Origin: Melieria omissa
Lineage: Eukaryota > Arthropoda > Insecta > Diptera > Ulidiidae
Reading direction: 5' to 3'
DNA length: 64,000 nucleotides
Assembly (NCBI GenBank): GCA_963971225.1
Contig: OZ020269.1
Span: forward strand, 96,103,540-96,167,539
The number at the start of each line of letters is the position of its first letter. Within the stretch, counting starts at the first letter, position 1. The position numbers were made by a program, and so were the translations under genes. The notes beneath the pieces are model-generated. The model saw only the letters and a program-made list of their open reading frames with translations, had not been told where the DNA came from and searched no databases. Positions 32,133 to 42,365 of this stretch are shown one piece after another.

Positions 32133-34511
32133 ACACACAAACACACTAGTGCGTGCCGAATATAAGGCGTGCAGAAACGCGCTTAAGAAAGCCATCAGCA
32201 CAAGCAAGAAGGCATGCTTCAAGGCGCTGTGCGCGGATGCCGATATTGATCCCTGGGGTTTGGCGTACAAGGTGGTTATGAAGCGAGTAAAAGGACCTAG
32301 ATCGCCACAACCGTCTGACCCTACGCTCATGAGCGCGGTGGTCGCCACGCTCTTCCCACTGCAAGAGGTGCAAACGATTAGCTCTGGGATCGTGGACCTG
32401 ACAGAAATTCCAACTGTCAGCACGGCCGAGCTGCTACAAAGTGTTGCCAAAATTGCCGATAACAAGGCATCGGGGCTGGACGGCATACCAAATGTAGCGC
32501 TAAAGACAGCGATGAAGGCGCGGCCGGAGATCTTTTCGCAGCTCTACACGGCCTGCCTCATGGAAGGAGTTTTCCCTGAGCAGTGGAAAAGGCAAAGACT
32601 TGTGCTCCTGCTTAAGCCTGGAAAGCCGCCAGAGCAGCCGTCATCATACAGGCCACTATGTATGCTAGACACCATGGGCAAGGTGCTGGAGAGGCTTATC
32701 TGCAACAGACTGCAGGAAACCCTAGAGGGGCCTGGTGGGCTCTCAGATCGCCAGTTTGGCTTCCGCAGAGCACGATCCACTGTAGACGCCATTCGAGCGG
32801 TGATGGACATTGCCCAAGAGGCAACAACCGGCAAGAGGTGGCTGGGTGGCACCAAAAAGTACTGCGCGGTCATCACGCTAGATATCAAAAATGCCTTCAA
32901 CTCGGCGAACTGGGGCAAGGTCATCGCTGCACTACAGAACTTCGGGGTCCCTGCTTACCTGCAACGCATTATTAGTAGCTACTTCGAAGACAGAGTGCTA
33001 CTTTACGACACAGAGGCAGGCGTGCAGCGATACAAAGTGACTGGAGGCGTACCCCAAGGATCGGTACTTGGACCCACGCTATGGAACGCGATGTATGATG
33101 GCGTCCTTCGGCTGAAACTGCCGGAAGACGTTCACATCATCGGCTATGCAGATGACATAGCGGTCGTAGCGGTCGCCAAACACCTGCATACCCTCGAGGC
33201 GCACTGCAACACCGCAATAGCTCGCATCAGGCAATGGCTACAAGCAGCGAAACTTGAGTTGGCCGCTCACAAAACCGAAGCTGTGCTGCTTAACACACGT
33301 AAAGTGAGCGAGGTGCTCACCGTCACGGTCGGAGGTCACACGATTACCTCACTGCCCCACCTGCGATATCTAGGCGTCATCATCGACTCCAAGATGACAT
33401 TTAGAGAGCACCTAAACGTCGTTTGCGAAAAGGCCACGCGAGTCTATGGCGCGCTCGCACGCATGATGCCAAACATAGGAGGTCCCCGCTTTAGCCGGCG
33501 AAAACTGCTCTCAACAGTGACGGCGTCTATACTGTTATACGCAGCACCGATCTGGGCGGATGTGGCAAAAATCCGTGAACGCATAAAAGGCATCCGATCG
33601 GTATACCGCCTCAGCGCACTCCGCGTCGCCTGCGCATTCCGCACAGTGTCGGATGACGCCATTGGTGTCATTGCCGGCAAACCACCGATCGATCTGCTCG
33701 CAGCGGAAATGCAGCGCTGCTACAAGCGTGACGAGAAGACGACAGCCGCCGCCAAAGAAATCGAAAGCAAAACGACTACACGCGAATGGCAATGCAGGTG
33801 GGACCAGTCATCCAAGGGACGGTGGACGTACCGACTTATCCCAAAAATCGAGGAGTGGATCAAACGACGGCACGGGGAACTGGACCACTACTTGACGCAG
33901 CTACTCAGCGGACACGGCTGCTTCAGGGAATATCTCCATAAATATGGATATGAGGAGGACCCTTTTTGTCCGCGCTGCCCAGCAGAGCACGAAAACGCGC
34001 GGCACGTCCTTTTCCAATGCACGCGTTTCGCCGGCGTACACGCCAAACTACAAAAAGTCCTCGGAGAGGAGGCATCGGAGGCCAACCTCGTCGCTCATAT
34101 GTGCGACACTCCGGCGAAGTGGGAGGCGGTTAGCTCGGCAGCCGCCGAGATAATAAAAAAACTGCGGTTGGAAGAGCGCGCACGCAACGCGCGTCGACGA
34201 GCACACGGCACGGATGATGGTCTGGTGCAGCTAGGACAGCGGCGGCAGTGGTGACAGATGCAGCAACAGGGAAGCCAGGGCAGTGTGGCCTATGCTATTG
34301 GTAAGTCCGGACATGACATGACATGACACACGAACGATTGAGCAGAAATGCTCCTTACGGCCTCCTGACGCAATACCTATCGGTGACCCAGGGGGGTTAA
34401 CCGTTCGGACGAGAGGAGGGTTTAGCGGATTAAAGTCCCGCACTACCCTAGGCTTTCGATGCTTCCTTCCTCGTTAAAAAAAAAAAAAAAAAAAAAAACA
34501 CACAAACACAC
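32133..34511 (+). mobile_element. Waldo-like R1-clade LINE, 5' truncated
   Basis: A GC-rich non-LTR insertion (about 32147-34498) in an ACA-rich microsatellite. It is flanked by a perfect 14-bp target duplication, ACACACAAACACAC (32133-32146 and 34498-34511; the outer A is shared with the poly-A). It ends in a 23-base poly-A (34476-34498) after a ~220-bp 3' UTR that includes a GACAT run near 34310-34328. The 5' part (ORF1 and the endonuclease) is missing, as usual after incomplete reverse transcription. R1-clade Waldo elements are known to choose ACAY-type repeats, which fits both the target and the protein. Confidence 0.85.
32149..34254 (+). CDS. R1-clade LINE ORF2 fragment: reverse transcriptase
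   Basis: About 700 open codons without stops or frameshifts. Numbered from 32149 (a GTG that is not a natural start, because the gene is cut at its 5' end), the reverse transcriptase spans about residues 100-420. It shows palm motif A ITLDIKNAFNSANW (D245), GGVPQGSVLGPTLWN (299-313) and the active-site YADD (333-336). The C-terminal part has a Cys/His motif C607-x2-C610-x8-H619-x4-C624 of the LINE type. The apurinic endonuclease domain and ORF1 are absent, so the copy cannot act alone, and no promoter is expected. It would synthesise cDNA by target-primed reverse transcription in an intact relative. The intact frame implies recent insertion. Confidence 0.9.
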   Translation: MRAEYKACRNALKKAISTSKKACFKALCADADIDPWGLAYKVVMKRVKGPRSPQPSDPTLMSAVVATLFPLQEVQTISSGIVDLTEIPTVSTAELLQSVAKIADNKASGLDGIPNVALKTAMKARPEIFSQLYTACLMEGVFPEQWKRQRLVLLLKPGKPPEQPSSYRPLCMLDTMGKVLERLICNRLQETLEGPGGLSDRQFGFRRARSTVDAIRAVMDIAQEATTGKRWLGGTKKYCAVITLDIKNAFNSANWGKVIAALQNFGVPAYLQRIISSYFEDRVLLYDTEAGVQRYKVTGGVPQGSVLGPTLWNAMYDGVLRLKLPEDVHIIGYADDIAVVAVAKHLHTLEAHCNTAIARIRQWLQAAKLELAAHKTEAVLLNTRKVSEVLTVTVGGHTITSLPHLRYLGVIIDSKMTFREHLNVVCEKATRVYGALARMMPNIGGPRFSRRKLLSTVTASILLYAAPIWADVAKIRERIKGIRSVYRLSALRVACAFRTVSDDAIGVIAGKPPIDLLAAEMQRCYKRDEKTTAAAKEIESKTTTREWQCRWDQSSKGRWTYRLIPKIEEWIKRRHGELDHYLTQLLSGHGCFREYLHKYGYEEDPFCPRCPAEHENARHVLFQCTRFAGVHAKLQKVLGEEASEANLVAHMCDTPAKWEAVSSAAAEIIKKLRLEERARNARRRAHGTDDGLVQLGQRRQW

Positions 34512-35500
34512 TCAACAAACTATACCACAATGTTGCTCACCGATAAATCAAGTCCACTCAAAACTAAATTCAAATTTATGCCGCGCAAATAATTTAAAAT
34601 TTTTTAGTATTTTATACTAAAAATAAAAATAAAAATAGGTAAACGAACATTTCGACTGCAGTTGAGGTTGAGGTGCAAAACGCAACGGGCGAGTAATTAC
34701 ACTAAAATGCGTACAAAGCAATTTGTTTCAATAATAAAAAATATGCCAAACAATAAGCAACAGCCGTGCCTTACACATAAACACACACAGACGCACATCT
34801 ACTGCATTGCACAGTAGTCACATATCATAAAACTGACCCCCTGCTGTTGGCTCTGGCATGGATTTTGCGCCAGTCGTGTGCTTTTCTATTTTATTTTCCT
34901 TTGCTTTTTTTTTGCCATGGCTTGTGGCCACTTGAAATTTAATCAATTTATCGTGCTGCGCATCCCAAGACGCCCCCCTCCCTTCGCCCTTTATGCTCCT
35001 GTTACCGGTTACCATTCGCATATTTCAGTCGGTGCTTTCTAGTCCATTGGAATGAGGTCAACTCTATTAATAACTGTGTGCATTCTGTTCGCTCGTTTAC
35101 CACATTTGTTGTAGTAGTTCATATTTTTTTGCTTGTACTGCCTTTTTGGTTTAATATTCTTGGCTAGCAATCGCGCGACTGACATCTCGTGCCAGTCTTG
35201 TGTTATGAAACCTCAACTAGTCACATCCACCGCCCACAGTGTCGCCAACAGTTTGCAGACGCCACATTCAGACTTTCAGGTCACTGCATCCACACAGCCA
35301 GGCGACCATCGTGGCGACTTGTACCAAACCGCACTGTGACACTATGTCACAAAGTGTGCACAAACCATTTGCATATAAAAAATTGCAAATTAAAATTTCT
35401 TTACATTAAAAAAATTACTACAAATTAATGGCGGCACACATTTTGCATATTTTTCAATTTGTTTAGTGAGCTGGCGAAATTCATTGCGCCACAAGTTGCC
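34512..35500. other. Unique non-coding DNA
   Basis: The remainder of the ACA-rich target, then AT-rich and moderately GC-rich unique sequence. Short frames at 34818-35021 (minus) and 35133-35428 (plus) have no recognisable domain. Confidence 0.45.
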
Positions 35501-37560
35501 TTAGCAGTGGGGTCAGCGTTTCTTAAGTGGGATCATAATTTAAATAATAACCTTTTAAGTGGGATCAGAGCTAGAAAATTCACTCTGGCCGAGGAGAAAA
35601 TACTGTAAGCTTTGTATGATTTGAGTTTAATTTGATAAAAAGCAAATAAATTATCTGTTACATGGTGTCATAGAAATTTTACATAAAGGAAAACTAATAC
35701 TGTTGTTGTTAGACTTGAAATAATTTAAGAGAATTTAAAGGTTTTTAAATTTATTTCACATTTGTAATGATCTCTTTTACAATTTCTTAGTTGACAGGAA
35801 GGTGGAACTGACTTCTAAAGAGGAGCCCACGTAGGCTATAAAACTCCATTGTTCTAATACAACCAATCAAGTTTAAGTACACTCATTCATTAAACTAGTC
35901 TGAGCATCTTTTGAAGCCTGGAAGACTGTGTCCGGATATATTCCCTCCCGCAACTGTCAAAGGAAAAGTTGCACAGAAGAATTTTCTTCTTTCAGATAAT
36001 GAAAAGAGGAAGCCACTCCCCCCTCAAACACAAAAAGTCGGCTACAAAATATGGTTTCGAATGGTATTTGGCTGAAAAGTTGTACGCAAAACCCAAGCTC
36101 TATAAGCTCGATTCACAAGATTGTCGTAGAGGAAGCTGCCCCAATGAGTTTTCTTTATTTTAGATACTGCGAATATTATCTTCGTCGTCCATACAGCTTC
36201 ACCTGTCACAACCTCAATCGTGGTTTTCATCTGTTCCCTCTTGGTGAGAAAAGTTCTCCCGATTAACGAAAGTTTAAGGTTAGTCTAGGTTACAGAAGGG
36301 ATGCGAACGCCATGTATTTCCACTCGTAGACCCTATTGGCTTCATTGTGATTCCATTCCCCTATGCCCTTTCCTATCTTTTGGGCTCCCTATGGATCTAG
36401 ATGGGATCTTTTGGGAACCATTTGATTTAGGCAGGTAAATTGTGGCTCAAAAAGTCCGTAGCCGTCGTCACTGTAGTAATAGAAAGTGCCTAGAACGACA
36501 TAAGTTTAAGGTTGATCAAATTTGGCGCACAGTAGGTTAGGTTACAGAAGCGGTGTGAGCGCCATGCAATTCCACTCGGAGCTCCTAGTGAGCTCATTTT
36601 GATCCGGTGTTCTTTCCTATCTGTTTGTTACCCTGTGGATCCAGATGGGATCTTTTGGGAGCAAATTGGTTTTGGCTAGTAAATTATGTAGATCAGTGAT
36701 CAGTGCATCACTAGTTCACCCAGAGTCTGGAGCCGTCGTTCCTTTATTTATAGAAAGTGTCTAGAACGATAGAAGTTCAAGGTTGGAAAATTTCGTTTTG
36801 GAAAGGGAATCCATTCCCTATATGTTGAGTTCCTTGTGGATCCAGACGCGATCTTTTGAGAAGCATTTGAACTGGGCGAGGACTGCATAAGCAGTTTCCG
36901 TGAGTCCATCGAAGAGCGATAGGATGCACTTCCACTTGGAGACCCTGTTGGACCCTTGATGATTCCCTTCATTTTGGGAAGGGAATCCCTTCCCTATATG
37001 TTGCGTTCTTTGTGGATCCAGACACGATCTTTTGGGATACATTTCTTCTGGGCGAGGAAATTGTGTAGATAAGTAATCTGTGCACCAGCTGTTTCCGAGA
37101 GTGCATCGAAGAAACTGGCCCAATGAGTTCGGAGTCGTCATTCATGTAGTAATGGACACTGGCATTGCAGATGCTCAATTGATTCTACTGCATCCTCATC
37201 CTTGTAGCTTCTGCATAACGTTGGTTTCCAATCGACTTTTACATAACAATACATGAATCCTGCAGTGACCAGTGAATTACCCTCAGTAACTATATGGATA
37301 GCATATTTGTTGAGGACCAGAAAGCGCTTAGCACAAGCAAGCACATCAAGATATCATATTTTAACGTAACTGCTCTGTCGAACCCTGCCGAGCTCGCTAC
37401 TCTACCGTTCCCTGGAATGTCCCTGTACCCGAGGACCCAGCATAGGCAAATATAAGGCTGCCTGGTAGTCTCACTAAAAGATTTCCTGCAGCTCAAAACA
37501 CCTCCTGCAGGAAATCCGGACACCACGGTTTGAGAGGGCAGCACCCAATTCCTATTCCCA
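35501..37560 (-). pseudogene. LINE ORF2 relic with multiplied 3' end
   Basis: Minus-strand decayed LINE. Near 37480-37380 the reading KSFSETTRQPYICLCWVLGYRDIPGNG is the RNase H end block, related to that at 12.0 kb. Below it, a C-terminal and 3' UTR block is repeated about four times with a ~200-250-bp period (near 36289, 36537, 36795 and 36975), marked by GTGGATCCAGA(C/T)G(C/G)GATCTTTTG. AGGTTAGGTTACAG-type tails (36286, 36537) are the complement of the family 3' end. Stops and frame breaks occur throughout. Limits to the left (35.5-36.0 kb) are vague. Confidence 0.55.
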
Positions 37561-37699
37561 TTACGACCGGCTTTCCAATGAGAGTATCCAATTAAAAACG
37601 CTAAGGAGAATATTCATGGGTTCAATATTAATCCCGACCTTATGAATTAAATTTATAGCATATTTAACACAAGTTTACCGTAACTGAATTAATACTACT

Positions 37700-38260
37700 T
37701 ACTTACTTAACTAGCGATGACAACCCGTTACCGGGTTACGGCCTGCCGCAAAAGCACTCTCCAGGCGACTCAGCTTTTCGCGCGCCTTCTCCACACCAAG
37801 AGTTGATAAGGGCTTCCTCAACTTGCTCCTTTCGCCGAAGACAGGGCCTCCCTCTTTACCGTCGGCCTCCAAATACTACATCGAACATCTTATCGTCGGA
37901 GCATCATCGTCCATACAAGAGAAGTAGCCAAGTAAGATAGTCGATAGCTTCTGCTTTTTGTCCGCCGTCTCTATTTAGATAGCCAAGAGATGATAGGGCC
38001 TCCTCAACTTGTTCCTTCCACCGTAGACAGAGTCTAGTTCTTCGCTGTCGATTTTCAACTACCGCATCCTACCTTTTTCGCCGAAGCTTCATTGTCCATA
38101 CAGGAGATGTGGCCAAGCCAGATAGACGATAGGTTCTGCTTTGTGTACGCCTTCTCTACTTGGTCACACGAAGAGATGATAGGTCCTCCTCCCTCTTCGC
38201 CGTCGACCTTCAACTATCGCATCGAACACCTTTTTCGGCGAAGCTTCTTCGTCCATCATC
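37700..38260 (-). pseudogene. LINE ORF2 C-terminal tail relic, ~190-bp repeats
   Basis: On the minus strand near 38255-38170 it reads MDEEASPKKVFDAIVEGRRR, like the C-terminal tail of another LINE type (D...A..KVF...GRRRRGRP... style). The block recurs about three times (near 38165, 37985 and 37795), and the last copy ends with RRRARKAES...CFCGRP and a stop near 37740. Family assignment is tentative. Confidence 0.45.
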
Positions 38261-39344
38261 TTGCAACTTCCAACTTATTCAAGTCTTATAGCATCAAACA
38301 CGTGTCTGAGTGCAACTTATTCCACTGTATAAATGAATCCAAATCGCTTTGTGGACAATCGCAAATAGCTTTGAGCGCATCGAAAAATATGGTTCGACAG
38401 ACTTGTTTATCTATTTGACATTTTGCGACATCGACTGTCAACGCTGTCACTGCAGCAATCATTCGTACGCCATCGCACATACCAACAGCAGCGCCGAAAT
38501 GATGCATCACACGCGAGCGACACGGTGACAGTCGAGCCGGCTGTGGCCAGCCGGCCTGCGGATAGATGTCAATGTTATCAAACGATGCCATCGACATTAG
38601 CGTCGACGGCCTGTTGCCACACAAATTCATCACAAACATTTATTAAATTAAGCTCATTCGTGCTCCTTTCCTTCCTACTGTACGTCGGCCATAACTTTGT
38701 GTGCTTCATGGGGCGGCGGCCAAGTGACTTTTTGTCGCTTATCTGCCGCTTCTGCTCCGCTGCTCGGCTGCTCTTCCTGTCGACTGCATATTTCTAACCC
38801 AAATACTTGTGCGTCGTAATTGCAATTGTGCGCCGTTCGTGTTGGCTGTGCGGTAATTTTATAATTACCGCACAGTGACAGCTCGCAACTGCCCGACGCT
38901 CGACAATTGTGCGCGTGCGGCGCTCGCAATTCGCACAACTCTGCTGCGCATTGTTGGCATAAGTGCTGCAAATACTCGCCGCTGTCCTGACTGATGGCAC
39001 CTGTGCGCCCCGGACCCGCCCTTTAAGTGCCCAGCCGCGTCTATTTGATTTGCTGATTGGCCTCGTTGCATGCATGCAAGGATTTAATTGTTGTTGCTGC
39101 AAATGCATGTTGCGCCATTATGTCAGTGCAATATTTGCATGCGACCAACTGGCATTCCGCTCGCTTTTATGTTAATTTGAAAGCATTTATATATTTTTTT
39201 CTTTTTTTTATGAAATTGCATGCGAGCCCTGGTTGTTGGTTTCCGTGCGTGATTGAAACTTGTTACCGATTTGAATGCATTTCTAGTGCATTCAAATTGT
39301 TGCAAGCAACAAATTGCAACAATTTGCTCTAATGGTGAACAAAT
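38261..39344. other. Unique, GC-richer non-coding DNA
   Basis: Probably host sequence. The overlapping frames on both strands (38286-38639, 38423-38797, 38794-39108) contradict each other and show no domain. A perfect short hairpin lies at 38846-38875. 39270-39330 has an imperfect inverted repeat (TGCATTT...AAATGCA-type and TTGCAA...TTGCAA words). It could be regulatory. Confidence 0.45.
38846..38875. repeat. Perfect 13-bp inverted repeat
   Basis: CTGTGCGGTAATT, a 4-base spacer TTAT, then the exact complement AATTACCGCACAG. It lies in GC-richer unique DNA and not in a recognised transposon. It could be a dimeric protein-binding site or cruciform, or a small foldback scar. Confidence 0.7.
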
Positions 39345-39529
39345 TTAATCTAATTTGAAATGCGTATGAAAGTGTTGCGTTTTTATGCAAATTCTAGTAA
39401 AAAAAACAGAGATCGAACTAAATATGATTCTGTGATATGACACCTTGACATTAATTCAGTATTAAACGTGTCTACAATTTTAAGTGTACGTATGTTTCAG
39501 TTACTTTATTATGAATGAAATTAAAGGTT

Positions 39530-41290
39530 TTATTGGGCATAGTTAGACTGAATCCATTTAGGTCCTATATGCAACTTTTTGTTCCATAACTTGTAGCCAT
39601 TTTGAGGTGATTTCATTATGCTTCCTCCATAAAAACCTTCGTGCTTCTTGGACTGAAACTGGTCATGGTTAATTTCCAAAAGCTTCTCCTTAGGCAAACT
39701 TTTTACCAGCAAAATAAGCCAACATTGACCAAAACAGGTGGCAATCCCTTGGTACCACATCTTGACTATAAGCTTGGTTCCCGAAGCTTCTGGCGAGTCA
39801 CTATCGATGTGCGCAGTTTGGCGTTGTTTCTTTCCTATATGCCAGAGCTGTCCGCTTCCTTCAGACACGTCTAGACGATCCAATTGTTGACAGTAGAGAT
39901 CCGAATTAAGAGCACTGAACAAAAAAATCATTGTTTTCAAAATAACAAGTTTCTAACAAGGGATTTTAGTAGGTAGGTAGGATGTAGTGGCTGCCTCTGT
40001 ATGAGACGGACTTAGGCCTCTATGGCCCATGTGATACCACAGAATTCAACCGTTTAAAATGTATAAAACAGTGTTGCATCTGTTTTTATTTTCAACATGT
40101 ATTAAAACACAAACACACAACGATTCTTGTAACTCTCATCTGCTTCATTAGAAAAGCGATGGAAGTTGGCGACTGTTTCACCAGTCCGATCTAGGACTCG
40201 AACCTAATGCCTCTGGTATAAGAAGCAAGCACGCTACCCACTTGACTATCGAGGTCGGATTTTATTAGAGGGTGCAAAAAAAATATACGTGTATCCGCAT
40301 TTTGCCTATTTCGTCTGCATTTTTTTGAAGGGGCAACGTTTTCCGCCTTTTGTGTATTCTTATAGAGAATCAACATACGACACCCATGTGACTTTACATT
40401 TTTCGTATATAATATGTTCAGTAATTTGATGTAAAATACTACAAGGAATATTTTTGTAGAACATTTTAACACTCTAGCTCCAATTTTTATGGGTCAATTT
40501 GAGCCTTTTTTCCTAAAATGCCTAGAAGTGTACTCTGAAACAGGACTTATAAGAAGAAAATGTGCCGCGAAAATATTCACAAAATTATTCTATTAATTCT
40601 ATTATAGGTCTTTGAATACACCAAAGCTCAAATTTTAACTTAAATGCCAGAAATAAGTAAAAAGAGATGAAAAGTTTAAGGAATTTGTTCGTACTTTTTC
40701 AAAATTGGAGCTCAAATGTCCTACAAAACTGGATTTTTTTTTTGTTTTGTTGACTATCAGTACTGGTTTACCGCAGTTTGACCACACCTTTTTTTGCTTC
40801 TCGTTTTCGTAAGTGATCTAGTTTTCATAACTAATTATCAACCACTTCAGAAATGGGTCGGTTTTTTTGCTGTTCGGCAACCATTTGCAGATGGAATTTG
40901 GTCCATGGATTTTTGAAACTTAACTCGTGAACTTAACCGTTAACGGTCTTTTCTGCAATGTTTCGGTCCTGGCAATCGAAACAGTTCTTACAGGACGCTC
41001 GAGCTTTACAATTTCCATGATTTGATGGACATTTTCGACAGTTGACCTAGCAGAGTGTGATGCATCTTTGACATCAAAATCGATGAAGAAGTATTGAAGG
41101 AAAAAAACTTGCGCATGACTGGCTATTACAATAACAGAACCATAAACACTGTACATATTTTCAGACGCCTGACTTGAGGTTTCGCCTTTATAGAAAAAAA
41201 AACTGCACAATACGGCATATTTTACTATTTTCCCTTTGCTGATGACCACCTTTGACTTCCGCTCAAACAAAACTGAGTCAAGCAATCACA
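39530..41290 (-). pseudogene. Mariner transposase relic split by a foreign insert
   Basis: N-terminal remnant at about 41285-40750: SHAQVFFLQYFFIDFDVKDASHSARSTVENVHQIMEIV, the mariner HTH region. C-terminal remnant at about 39910-39530: ALNSDLYCQQLDRLD, later KSLPKEKLLEINHDQFQSKKHEGFYGG-type text and the tail WNKKLHIGPKWIQSNYAQ. The catalytic block between them (the DD34D core) is gone. In its place is a long insert made of a ~300-bp repeat unit. The other arm has the same breaks, so the relic was already damaged when duplicated. Confidence 0.6.
39966..40259 (-). mobile_element. tRNA-derived SINE, copy 3
   Basis: Minus-strand head with A box TAGTCAAGTGG (40248-40238) and B box GGTTCGAGTCC (40204-40194), a short body, the shared 3' tail (CTGTGGTATCACATGGGCC, ...GTCTCATACAGAGGCAGCCA) and the ending CCTACCTACCTAC. 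It is flanked by TAAAATCC on both sides, an 8-bp target duplication. The corresponding place in the other arm of the inverted duplication (about 48895) lacks it, which gives a natural empty site. Confidence 0.8.
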
Positions 41291-41746
41291 AAATTGTCTG
41301 AAAAGAGTTTTTAGTACGAAATTTTGTCTTTTTAACGTCCACTAGCGAAACTCGATTGCACTTATACAACGCGAAATATAGATTACTAAAGTCATTTATT
41401 GGAAACATAATGGATATCTTTTTAGTACATCTTATAAGGATTTGAAAAAGTTTTAAAGTTAGTTAGTTAGTTAGTAAAGTTAGTTAATGATTGAACATTT
41501 TAATGAATAAGAACCTATGGGTTTAAGACCTAAATCCCACCCCTTGTCTTGGATCCTAAGAAAGCTCTGTGGTACCAAAGGTGTCTCTGAATCTGAGCGA
41601 ACCTCGTGGAGTCTCACTTATATTTCAACTTTCACATAGAAGTGTCAGCTCTCGGTTGAGAGCACACTTGGCCAAATTAGGCCCCTTGTCGCACTACTTC
41701 TAATTATCCAAACAAACTCTAACCTATATTTCGTTTCTACTTTATA

Positions 41747-42365
41747 TAGGGTGTTTTTTTTAGAGGTATAGAACTTCGAATTGAAATAAAACACAAGAAA
41801 ATCGTTTTAATGTCCATCAATTTGGCTTTATTGGAAGGATAATTTTATGCCATTAATGTTGAAATATGATTTCGGGCATGTGGCCGCCGCGGTTGGCTCG
41901 AATAAAGCCAATTCTACAGGTCCAATTTTTAAAGTTGATGGACAAAGCTCCAATTGCTGTGCACGGTGGCGAATCGATTCATTCGGGTCCTCTTCAACAT
42001 TTTGCTCTACAGCGGCAATTGTTTCTTCGGTGCGTACTGTTCGACGTCTCTGCGGATGCGTATTATCACATAGAGTAAACGTAGTGCGAAAACGACCCAT
42101 GGTTAACCGATGGATGGACCGATTTTGCTCTGATGGACGATTATGTCGACCATAAAATGGACGGAGCTTGCGGTAAACTTCGCGAACTGAACCATTATTT
42201 TCGAAATAAATTTGCACGATTTGCAAGCGTTGTTCTTTTGTCAACCTGTTCATGATGAAATGGCAAACCAAACTGAACATAAATGACATTAGAGTTGCCA
42301 GATTTGACCACAAAATGCCAGTTTTATCTCTATTCGAAAAACAAACCTCTAAAAAAAACACCCTA
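41747..42365 (-). mobile_element. Non-autonomous mariner-like element, copy B
   Basis: A 619-bp near-identical relative of copy A (1527-2135), with the same ~21-bp terminal repeats, the same TATA-flanked TA target and the same internal deletion junction. It differs by a 9-bp insertion near 42110 (codons NRSIHRL versus LIRL), a 1-bp indel near 41822 and scattered substitutions. Confidence 0.85.
41828..42253 (-). pseudogene. Internally deleted mariner-like transposase, copy B
   Basis: As in copy A: ATG at 42253 (MNRLTKEQRLQIVQIYFENN...), an HTH DNA-binding domain through LELCPSTL, then a frame-breaking fusion to the end of the gene. The native C-terminal frame (ending at a stop at 41853-41855) is present but out of frame. 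The catalytic domain is lost, and only a DNA-binding fragment could be made. Confidence 0.75.

Larger units (their letters stand above)
39345..41445 (-). repeat. Inverted duplication, left arm (mariner composite)
   Basis: A ~2.1-kb block whose complement matches 47255-49565 over most of its length. The match includes sequence outside the transposase parts (TTTGCATAAAAACGCAACAC at ~39375-39395; CGCGTTGTATAAGTG at ~41365). It holds, from right to left, mariner N-terminal remnants, a non-mariner insert, a SINE specific to this arm, and mariner C-terminal remnants. Confidence 0.7.
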
